Program-made: the position numbers and the translations under genes
Shown: positions 28,401 through 35,900 of the stretch, piece by piece
Layout: the number at the start of each line of letters is the position of its first letter
Position numbering within the stretch: position 1 is the first letter of the stretch
Assembly (NCBI GenBank): GCA_017506865.1
Contig: JAFCMP010000527.1
Coordinates: 496,001-560,000, forward strand
Direction: 5' to 3'
DNA length: 64,000 bases
DNA from: Tribonema minus
Lineage: Eukaryota; Sar; Xanthophyceae; Tribonematales; Tribonemataceae
The notes under the pieces: model-generated
Databases searched by the model: none
What the model was told of the DNA's origin: nothing
The model's input: the letters and a program-made list of their open reading frames with translations, nothing else

Positions 28401-31400
28401 CGTGCAGCAGTGTGTCAACGTCAGCCTCCCTTACCTGACAGCCACCAGCACAGCTTGCCATGCGGACTGCATTTGCTTGATGTGGTGGCGATACTACCCG
28501 CACACATGGTGATGGCAACACTGCCCGTACACGTGCATGTGATGTAGTGTGGCAGTTACTGGCAAATTTGACCCATGCTGTCCTTGCCACCGTGGTCGCC
28601 ACTGCTGCCATGCACCGCCCGCACAAATCACAACACCTACTGAGATGGTGGCAGATGACATGCCTATTCTACCGAAACTGCAACCCGCCGTAGACCTCAA
28701 CAACCCCAGCTCATGCCCCAATGTCCAATAGAAAATTGATATGTGTAATGCCTTGGCACCTGTACCACTGCTTTGGTTGAGGTACGTACCTGCAGTACCC
28801 TGTCTTCGAGCCTCTCCGACACGTCTGTGAGCTGCAGCTCAAAGCGCGCCACCACAGCGGCATCACGGTCGCGCCTGCCTCGCGCAAGTGCCTCCAGCCT
28901 TGCCTGGCTCGCGCAAAGCACAAATGACAGTACAACTTAATGGGGATTGGTGAGCAATGCACTGAGCAAACATTTAGTCTGAGTAACTTACGCGGTCGCG
29001 CCTGCCCCGTGCAAGTGCCTCCAGCCTTGCCTGGCTCGCGCAAAGCACAAAAAAACGGTACGAGTTACTACAGTAATTCGGTAAGCGTACATTTAGTCTG
29101 AGTAATGAAGGGACATTGATTGGCGTGTCTGCTTGTGCAACCGCCACTCGGCCCTCTCATTGGATTTGCATTAGGTTCAGGTTTAGTACCAGGGCTAGGG
29201 TTGAGAGATAGTGCAAGAGGAAAGGTACGCAGCGTTGCTGATTCACATGAGCCAGCATTTCCATGCACAGCTTGAGAGGCATGTGGCAGTTCAAGGAGAT
29301 GATCCAAACCGAAATTTTAGACAAACTATAGTTGTGTTCCACCCTGCTCATCATGAAGACGCCATGGTGCAGGCATGCAGTGTCAGACCTGCTGATGCAG
29401 TTCTTTGCAGTTAGAACCACAGACAACTATGACTCGCAGCGGCGTAGTTGCAGCTGCCGTAAGCCATAACCAGACACAGCAAATGGTGAACGGCATGGCA
29501 TAGCGGTTGTACTTCGAAGAAGTAACTATAGGCCAAGCTCGTCTCTATGGTTGATGTAGCCACACCTGTTACACTGGCGTGGCAGCACTCAGCACAGCAG
29601 GTGGTGACAGTCGCGGCAAGTGTGCTGCACCAACTTGTAACTGTAGGCACAACTACTGCACAACGACAGCTGACGCAATGAAATTAAACACTGGCAGGCT
29701 GCAGCGCCTTGTAGCTGTAACCATGTCTACTGAACAATGACAGCTAACACAATACCAATAAACACTGGCAGGCATACATACATACCTGTGGACTCCCAGC
29801 GACAGCATCATCCACAAGCGCCAAACGCACTGGCGGGCGCGGCTCGCGGTACAGGCGTCGAACTTCATCTGCATCCAGCTCAGTGGACTCCAGCTGGTTT
29901 GGATGCAGCGTGGCTGTGCGTAGTGGGCTCTTGGAACTGCTGCTCGAGTGGGCAGCCTTGTGCGAGCCGCGGGTGTGCTTGGTAGGGGTATGCTCGGTCG
30001 CTGTCCAGGCCATCGCCTTCTCTGGCGCCTGTTGATTTCACGCCAGGCAGACGTAATGGTCAGTTCAGTTGTAAAGAAAAAAATCGCACTGACATCATCA
30101 GCCTACGCGCAGTCACTGGACCACCGCAGAGGTACAGTACCGTGAGCAGATGACCAGCGCTGCAGGTGGACCTTCCTGAGTGTGTGTCCATGATGGGGAT
30201 ACATGAGGCTAGGGGTAGGAATGGCACCACACCCTAACCCTGAAACCCTGATTATTTTCAGCTCAACAACCGCATCATGACAGCATTAGGTGAACAGACT
30301 GGTTGCATCATAAATGCCCTGTGCGGAGTGTCACCTGTTCCGCATCTTCAACAGCCATTCCAGCCAGCAGTTTCGGCGCCTTGCCACTGCCAGCATTGCC
30401 GGCCAAGCGGAAGTCTTTCCCAAGAGCCTTCCTGCCCTTCCGCAGTGATGCAATCAGCCCATCCTCAGCTCTGCAATGCAAGCCATAACAACCATGTAGA
30501 AACAAATGGGCAGGTGTTGGAGGGTGTACCCTTCAGTCATTAAGTGAGTAAGTGCACAGAGGCGCAACGCCTTTCTGGTTACAATCTTGTGGATATCATG
30601 CAGAGGGCATTACTTGAGTGCCTGTCACTCACAGTACCGACGCACATCTGAAGTCTTTGAACATGATGTGGTTGTTGCTAAGCCCTTCGACATCAGCTGG
30701 TTTCATGCGTGCTTTCAGTAAGCATTTTGGAGGTACTTGGTGAACACACGCAAGAAAATTCTACGCACAATAATTATTGCTGGTGTCACGGCTAGTGTCG
30801 AAAAAGCCCACCACCTACAGTCCGCCATTGATCAGATGTGATACCTGGTGCAAGAAGCCTTGCATCATACAGGAATTGAACTCCCTCACCAGCACTCAAG
30901 AATGTGAGCACTGTGCATGGTGGGGCTGCGTGCAACTGCTGATTGGCAGGCAGCAGAAGCACCTAGCTGATGCCCCACACTGACAGTGTGGCAGGGCGTT
31001 TCATCAGCTTCTTGTCTGTGAATCAGCTGAGATGTGCAGGCTGGTTTGGCGATGCTTCTTAGCCTAGTGCCAACATGTGTGAGGACGACGACTAGAAGAG
31101 CGCATGCTGCAGCTGTTGCTGCGCTGCGGCTGCTGCGGTGCTGCAATAGCTGCGCTGCAGCAGCCTCTGCTGCTGCAACAGTGGCCGGCAGAGATGTAAT
31201 GTGCAGGTTCAAAGACGCAGGGCTCAAATTTGCAGGCATATACGCGTGCAGTCCTCCACTGTACGGATCATTTGCTCAATCGGTTTTTCGGCCTAGGAGA
31301 CTGTATGCGACTGCGGATACCTGCTTCTGTTCACCTACTGCTGAGAACTGATCATAAGGCACCTTGGCAGATAACTCAGCGCATATGACGCATGCTGCTG

Positions 31401-31649
31401 CTTGGTGATGCTGCGGATGATGTTGTTGGCAATCATGCTCGGATGGATCTACATACTCTTGAGTGCGTGTTGCAGCAGGGGCATGCTACGCACTCTTCAA
31501 TTGCTCTACACGACAGCGTTTATGCATGGTGCAAAATCTAAGTCAGCGATGGCTTTATTGCTCCACACTGTGCTGCCTCTGGGTGAACTGGGGTTGGCCG
31601 CCGCCTACCTCAAAGAGTACTTCACAACTCACCTAGCCAGCGACGACAT
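257..31649 (-). CDS. Very large multi-exon gene for a long helical/coiled-coil protein (5' end present, 3' end off the left edge)
   Basis: About 40 short exons on the minus strand, each bounded by an AG acceptor and a GT (sometimes GC) donor. Each translates to Glu/Ala/Leu/Arg/Gln-rich helical protein, about 5.0 kb and 1,670 codons in all; exon coordinates are in the block entries. Phase is continuous across most junctions. It breaks at 27048/26322, 15679/15233, 15147/14697, 12298/11092, 11019/9284, 6009/5483, 5374/4978 and 2330/1289, so small exons are probably missed there. The proposed start is ATG at 31649. I do not recognise the protein with certainty. The segment around 25613-24394 (WEAREVAWRLLRHQRAVKEF, then a DP..RRELL stretch) recalls, from memory, the layout of CCDC180-type ciliary proteins (DUF4455); this is unverified. 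It could equally be another coiled-coil scaffold. One gene rather than two is inferred, because phase continues past a possible stop at 4129. Confidence 0.6.
4839..8826 (-). CDS. Large helical gene, block 5
   Basis: Exons: 8702-8826, 7674-7773, 7089-7227, 6345-6412, 6009-6094, 5374-5483 and 4839-4978. Phases match without a break from 9183 to 6009 (AG carried from 8702 completes an Arg codon in 7674-7773, G carried from 7089 completes Glu in 6345-6412). The protein is continuous helix: EGYMAELEERLRTHW at the start, then SRQLQERVEVCEAAFTTAI, an Ala-rich segment (AARAK and AASAAAA types) and EEEQARLLKLCDDSLRSC. Exons 5374-5483 and 4839-4978 are clearly coding in character (VQEQQAHALEGVEAFQQAR; QEHLRAAVALDERCCGV), but their entry phases do not fit the previous exons, so one or two small exons are missing from this model. 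Confidence 0.6.
8111..8760 (-). repeat. Tandem decayed copies of an exon 3' end plus donor
   Basis: The last part of exon 8702-8826, encoding PREGELSAHRAKALR, and its splice donor recur in the downstream intron at about 8535-8600, 8466-8496, 8335-8385, 8253-8294 and 8111-8173. The + strand signature is an acctgcgtgccttggccctg-type string, often followed by the complement of the GELSAHR codons and preceded in two units by the same intronic tgctatgcacgatcac. The copy at 8535-8600 keeps a donor (gtgcgt) and has an AG upstream, so it could act as a 44-nt cryptic exon that would shift the frame. Confidence 0.85.
9183..14697 (-). CDS. Large helical gene, block 4
   Basis: Exons: 14456-14697, 13801-13896, 13248-13386, 12298-12348, 11019-11092 and 9183-9284. 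Exon 14456-14697 is strongly acidic (DDPVVDELEDEELEE) and ends at a consensus GTGAGT donor; reading on past it reaches a stop at 14324, so the splice is preferred. Exon 13801-13896 is Gln/Ser-rich (DAAQQQHQPWWQDG). Exon 13248-13386 is helical and ends in a Pro/Lys linker. Exon 12298-12348 encodes a run of ten alanines between lysines. Phases match from 14697 to 12298. Exon 11019-11092 (EAYARALADYQQRSADRHAA) needs a different entry phase, so another exon probably lies in the intron that also holds the truncated retroelement. Exon 9183-9284 ends CAG|gcaagt, another likely GC-AG intron. Confidence 0.55.
11279..11612 (-). mobile_element. 5'-truncated 3' end of the RLE-type non-LTR retrotransposon (copy 3)
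   Basis: This matches the 3' end of the two long copies: the last roughly 80 codons of the endonuclease-containing ORF (11361-11612, ending AAPVSKLLGHSAD then TAG) and the 3' untranslated region down to the shared terminal gtac. The match stops abruptly at 11612 inside the ORF, the signature of 5' truncation during target-primed reverse transcription. It sits inside an intron of the large helical gene in the same orientation as that gene. No clear target-site duplication was found. Confidence 0.9.
13372..13615. repeat. Perfect 123-bp-period tandem duplication covering an exon 5' end
   Basis: Positions 13372-13492 recur without a mismatch that I could see at 13495-13615. The unit includes the acceptor and first 14-15 bases of exon 13248-13386 plus about 107 bp of the intron before it. 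Lack of divergence implies a recent event or a sequencing/assembly artefact. Confidence 0.9.
15147..21464 (-). CDS. Large helical gene, block 3
   Basis: Exons: 21398-21464, 20454-20570, 19595-19642, 19127-19326, 18375-18528, 17456-17578, 16829-16960, 16341-16502, 15679-15767 and 15147-15233. Phases match from 22029 through 15679 if exon 18375-18528 ends at ATG|gcaagt (GC donor). The alternative GT donor at 18347 breaks the next junction. Exons 19127-19326 and 18375-18528 encode a Ser/Thr/Pro-rich, probably disordered linker (SSSRHSSTKSPPPSIVPSAS). Flanking exons are helical, for example HDEAFVDTLYDLAEDFRLES in 16341-16502. Exons 19595 and 19127 begin with the same sequence (GTGCTGGA after cttgcag), suggesting one arose from the other. 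A related segment on the minus strand at about 16065-16150 (SILLNLAEDY) resembles exon 16341-16502 but does not fit the phase. Confidence 0.6.
15498..15612. repeat. Diverged tandem duplication, about 60-bp unit
   Basis: Two diverged copies of a block with gcattg, acat, ttaccacaatact/attatact and ggt(c/cc)ttggtgggt lie in the intron between exons 15679-15767 and 15147-15233 of the large helical gene. Confidence 0.65.
16268..16382 (-). repeat. Tandem copy of an exon 3' end with decayed donor
   Basis: The end of exon 16341-16502 (ESDIESATLS, then GTGAGT) recurs about 65 bp into the intron at 16270-16308 as ESDIETATLN followed by ATGAGT, so the copy has lost the GT. Flanking intron sequence is also partly shared. 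Confidence 0.8.
17625..17695. repeat. Short direct repeat, about 31-bp unit
   Basis: attgctcttgcatacatgc occurs at 17639-17657 and 17670-17688 in an intron of the large helical gene. Confidence 0.85.
19379..19398. repeat. Short interstitial telomere-like CCCTAA repeat
   Basis: Three units of ccctaa in a row lie in the intron between exons 19595-19642 and 19127-19326. Related fragments (accctaaccctgaaaccctg) occur near 30231-30250. It is too short to be a chromosome end. Confidence 0.6.
21125..21420 (-). repeat. Intronic copy of the end of exon 21398-21464
   Basis: The + strand string cctgtgcaggatccagt at the exon/donor boundary (21397-21413) recurs at 21129-21145. Further homology extends into the exon copy, where a C to G change creates a TGA in the exon's frame. 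The GT of the donor is kept in the copy (gtgcga). Confidence 0.7.
22029..27178 (-). CDS. Large helical gene, block 2
   Basis: Exons: 27048-27178, 26233-26322, 25469-25613, 24394-24552, 23794-23921, 22716-22805 and 22029-22129. From 25613 down to 22029 the phases match at every junction (1 base carried from 25469 into 24552, 1 base into 23921, then phase 0), which is strong support that these exons are spliced together. The protein is amphipathic helix throughout: a block rich in Arg/Trp (RVRQGWEAREVAWRLLRHQR), then a DAPDYKDPPARRELL turn, then Gln/Leu-rich helix (QISAQLQLLLAEEASAIHTI). A segment with Pro (LQLPPDLQPHCHTVEALLH) breaks the helix before 22716. This block is the part that suggests a CCDC180/DUF4455-like protein; that is recollection of a pattern only. 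A helix-like piece at 25202-25250 was left out because the phase skips it cleanly. Confidence 0.65.
27891..31649 (-). CDS. Large helical gene, block 1 (5' exons)
   Basis: Exons: 31633-31649 (MSSLA plus two bases, donor GTGAGT), 30335-30470, 29786-30028, 28790-28903 and 27891-27965. The two leftover bases of the start exon fit exactly the one-base phase of 30335-30470; this is the reason for choosing this ATG, although a 17-base coding exon is weak evidence alone. Exon 30335-30470 is basic (LRKGRKALGKDFRLAG). Exon 29786-30028 (81 codons) has a Ser-rich stretch and an internal Met and could hold an alternative start. Exon 28790-28903 is a charged helix (RLEALARGRRDRDAAV). Exon 27891-27965 ends at CAG|gcaagt, so its intron appears to be GC-AG. 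An optional 39-bp mini-exon lies at 28992-29030 (see findings). Confidence 0.55.
28302..28320. repeat. Homopolymer C tract
   Basis: A run of about 16 cytosines inside an intron of the large helical gene, followed by a short cacacac stretch. The length is likely to be inexact in any assembly. Confidence 0.8.
28915..29100 (-). repeat. Tandem duplication of an exon 5' end and upstream intron, forming a candidate mini-exon (28992-29030)
   Basis: The first 39 bases of exon 28790-28903 and its acceptor are repeated at 28992-29030, with shared intron flank (catttagtctgagtaa on the + strand at about 28971-28986 and 29090-29105). In the upstream copy the exon sequence is followed by gtaagt, a consensus donor. 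The resulting block is exactly 39 nt (13 codons, ARLEALARGRRDR) with a good acceptor, in frame with both neighbours. Confidence 0.8.
29655..29785. repeat. Diverged tandem duplication, about 78-bp unit
   Basis: The string with gacagctgacgcaatgaaatt and aacactggcaggc (29668-29700) recurs in diverged form at 29739-29775, just outside the donor of exon 29786-30028. It is intronic and not obviously a copy of exon sequence. Confidence 0.7.
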
Positions 31650-32118
31650 GGCAGCGCCTTCGCTGCAGCAGTATTATAAGCCCGCCATGCCAAGCTCGCT
31701 TGACATGTAGTGCTCGCAAAGCCAGCCACTAGTGTGCGCCTCATCCATCGACTTGCTCCAAACCAGCGCTTCTACTGATCTATAACGACTTTCCGTTTCG
31801 CGCGAAGATGGAGAAGAGAAGAGAGAGAGGAATATATATATACACTGGGGAACTTGATGGGTAGGATTTGAACAAACATGCTTGCTGAAGTGAGTGACGA
31901 CAGTTTTCATCCTACCGTCGCCGGTGCTGGCAAGCCGATACCTAAGCTGGCATCTGCACCAAATGTCTCCTTTGGATTGCGTGCGATGCAGATTCATAGA
32001 GCAGCGCATCATCGGCCAAACAAGCTGAGCCTACCCAGCACCTCTGTAGCATACCAACAATTTGTAAACCGCTACAGCAAACAGTTAACGTGCATTTTGG
32101 CTGTCTTATCAACCTAGA

Positions 32119-32670
32119 CAAAATGGCACAAAGGCCCAAGACGATGTCATGTCAAGGTGCCAACGTGGTGCTTGGCCTACATGTCATCCTCCAGCCTGGC
32201 AGCATTGCCACGCGTGTTTGAGGCATGATTGATGCCAGTAAAGTACGCTATGGTGTGCACGCACGCTTGTGTCCAGCAATCAATGCCCTGATTGTGGTAG
32301 ACACTGTCAAAGCGCGAACACCCTGGGTCGATGACTATGTCCTCCCGATGACCCTATACCCTTGAGCTGCCCGCATCCTTATTGCAAACAAAAGGCAAAT
32401 GGTGCTGCCTCAGGGCCAGTGCGCTGGACGCACCGCTTTTGGGCGGTGTGCCTCGTATTGTGCCCTCGAATGTGCTGGCTGGGGGCAGCTGGTCGCGTGC
32501 ATGGAGGTGGGGCTCACGTAACTGCACTCAGGCTGCCATGGGCATACTTCGCCCTGTATGCCCCACCCGTCTATTTAGATTGCGACAATTGTCTTAATGA
32601 TCATCATGGCGGCTGCCATGGTGGGTCGCTGGCTGGCTCGCCCATGGCGCATCCACGCCATGGCATTCGT
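32119..32670 (-). mobile_element. Decayed internal fragment of the RLE-type retrotransposon
   Basis: Similar to 49917-50460 of copy 2 in the same orientation, covering the endonuclease-domain part of the ORF. Shared strings include caccgcttttgggc, tgtgctggctggg and cctgtatgccccacccgtct. Indels and stops in every frame make it non-functional. It contains neither the element 3' end nor the RT domain. It fills much of the space between the large helical gene (start 31649, minus) and the ferritin gene (start 32943, plus). Confidence 0.85.
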
Positions 32671-32942
32671 TACTGGAGCTCCTGAGTCAGTGAGGTAACG
32701 CTTCAATATTCTGTTTGCACGTGTCTGCTGAGTAGGTAGATCAGGCAACGACCCACATGGCAGATGTCAGTAAAATAGTCAAAAAAGATATATGTACAAC
32801 AACGTGTTTTCGGAAGCCAGAAGGCTCCCGGCGCCTGTTCTCGGAGAAAAGAACTCGCCTGTCGTTCTTTCCGAAAGAGGTTTGTCAGGGCATTCCATCG
32901 CCACTCTGGCAAGCCACACGATACCCATCATACTTGCGAGAA

Positions 32943-35900
32943 ATGATGTTTATGAGAGGAGGAGCAGCGGGAGTGGCAGCGGCCGCGATGGCGACTGGCG
33001 CAGCTGCCTTCAGCACCGGAGGAACAGCCTTGCTCCGTCGCGCGCCCATCGCTGCGGCAAGCAGAATGACCATGAGCAGCACATCGGGTGTGACGGCTAA
33101 GGACATCGCCAACGGTGCTAGCATGGAGAAGCTGCAAAGGCAGTCCCGAATCAAGGATGATATGAAGAACATGCTGCTTGAGCAGGTGCGCGAGCTGGAG
33201 CTCAGATTCAACTGGCGATTAAGTTAGAACATAGTCGTGACTCATCAAGCACGCTGTTCAGAAGGAGCAGCAGATACAAGCATGCAGCCACATACCATGA
33301 CGTGTGCAACTCTACGTGGCGCATTGTGATCCAATATCTAGTTTCTGCTGCGTTGGATCTATTGGGCGGTCACAAGCCAGTTTCGCTGTCCAGACATTTC
33401 GCCATGAAGTTCAAACATTTCAAGCAGCCTTCTGTGCAAACTGTAGTATACCTCGGATTCTGAGTCACCTTCTGCAGCTGTAACTGCATGCGTGAATTTG
33501 ATTTTGTCTTCTTCCAACTCTTAACTCCTAACGCCAACATTACATACATTCCTGAATGCCATGTACTCACAAATAGAAGTATCCTCCGATACCACGCTTG
33601 CCCTTTGGTGCTATGCGTCTTGATTGTTTGTACTGATCGGCTGTTAGGCGTTGAATGCAGGCTCACTTTATCGGCAAAGCACTCAGTTGATGCATCAGCT
33701 TTAAGAGGTTGAATAATTGGCGGAGTATGATGTACACTGTACCCATGTGTGCGTTTCGACAGAAGGCGATTCATGGCGCCTGCTTGTGGTCCTCTATCAT
33801 GTTGAACATAAAGTTTATTACAAAAATGTTGCGGCTGACAAGCCGCTTTGTGATGCTTTTTGATGCATGCAATCAATGCAGGCACACATCGAGATGTCTG
33901 CAAGCCTGGCGTATCTGAGCATGAGCTACTGGTTTGACAGGGAGGGCATGGAGGGCTTCAGGTGAGCATGAGTCAGCAACTATAAGAACGTTTTCCACAA
34001 ACATTGGCAGGTCACCGTTTTGCAAAGTTGCTGGCTTAAGCGTCAGCAGTACAGTTGCTTTTGATTGAGAGTATGAGCTACTCAACCTGGATTGCAGTGC
34101 TCACAAAATCAGTGTTGCACCCTAATTAAATCAGCCATGCTCGACAGCTGTCACCGTTGGTTCTTTTGGTTCTTTATGTGGCAGCAGCGAGCCTTCGTGT
34201 TACATGAGCCAACTCTGTAAACATCATTCTGCCAGCACTCATGCTGCTGGTTTTGTATACATGTTTGTTACCACACTGGCATCCAATAGCGGCAGCCGCC
34301 TTGCTACTCTAAACTACTCTAAATTGCAGTAAAATCATGTACGTATGCGCATGCCTTGTGACGCTAATGGCCACCATAACGCATGAACTTGAAGAATTTT
34401 GTGTCATTTTTCAAGTTTTGCGTATGTGACAGCACTCACCCCACATAATACATACTGAAATGCTATGTTCATTGCTTACCATCCAGCCTCATGACACATG
34501 CAGTGTCACATGGCAGCGCGCATATGCCAGCCATTTGACTGTGTTTACTGCACACACTGCACCTGTGACATGGTCCTGTGTTCTAGCTACGCATTTGTGC
34601 TCACCGAATACTCACATGTACATACACTGCAGGGACTTCTTCCGCAAGCGAAGCGATGAGGTGCGGGGCTTTCATACAGTTCCTCACATGCCAGCCATAT
34701 GTCAGCATCCAACTCACACAACGGCCATGAAAATAACATGTTATAGAAGTATGTTCCAGCCATGCATCCGTGCTCACTGAACACTCACACATGTACTGCA
34801 GGGACTTCTTCCGCAAGCAGAGCGACGAGGAGCGGGGTCACTCCATACAGTTCCTGGACTTCCTGTCCAAGCGCGGTGCAGTATCCGCAATCACGCCCAG
34901 CAAGCTGGTGAGTGCCAAATTGTGAATGCATCAGTGATGCAGCCACGGCATGAGATTTTCAGCACTAATCAGCTAAACTTGCACAAATACCAAGTGTGCA
35001 GCATCCGCAATCACACCCAGCAAGCTGGTGAGTGCCAAATTGTGAATGCATCTGTGATGCAGCCATGGCATGAGATTTTCAGCACTAATCGGCTAAACTT
35101 GTACAAATATCAAGTGTTCTCGACAGTTGCCTGGGCTTCCTGTCAAAGTGCGACATGGCGCAGTATCCGCAATCACGCCTAGCAAGCTGGTCAGTTCGAA
35201 AGCGTCAATGCATTAGCCATGCAGGCACGGCGTGAGTATGTACTTCCAGCAGCAATCAGCAAAAGTCGCACAAACACTACCAAGACCCCCAACTATGCTC
35301 GTACTGTTGTTCAGTTTGTGGCCAACGGCAAAGTGTACTGAGGCTGGACAATTTGAGCATGTGCCTGAATTGTATGTGATGCAACTGCATGGCCGGCTCA
35401 GATTGCCGAACATTCAAGCAGTTCTGTCGAAGAGTGGTGTCTCGAGTTTGTATCTCAATTTGAAACAGTAAGAAACACGAGGTCGAGCAGGACAGCAGTT
35501 TGGCTTGCAGTTTCAACATGCACAGCCACTGAGTTATGCTACACCTCACAATGCCAGAAACCCATACCTACGTCCTGCTTGCCAGCGACCTTCGTCTTCT
35601 GTGTTCCATTGATCATGCAAGATGTGGCCTACAGATTTACAAGGGATCACGCTATTTCTTCACTGCTCTTGACATGATGTTTGCATGACTTCTTCTGCCT
35701 ACTAACATTGCTTTGTATTTGTTCTGCGATGCTGCCTCCACATCAGCTGAAAGATCCTGAGACTGAATTCCAGACAGCCCTGCATGCCATGGAGACCTAC
35801 CTGGCGCTTGAGCGTTTTGTGGCAGACTCCATCAACTCCAAGTACTCTAAGGTATGCATGTCAATCAGCCCTTGTGTATCTGGTGCTTGAGTGCTTTGTG

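Noticed and set aside
30886-31239. Ala/Gln-rich open stretches on both strands
   Set aside because: Low-complexity GCAGCA-type sequence is open in several frames; there is no splice-phase support and no recognisable domain.
31402-31710. 102-codon plus-strand ORF with membrane-like segments
   Set aside because: No family resemblance. The minus strand at the same place offers a start exon with a GTGAGT donor that fits the large gene's phase.
31850-31880. tRNA T-arm-like string (minus strand TTCAAATCC)
   Set aside because: The flanking five bases do not pair and no acceptor or anticodon arm can be drawn.
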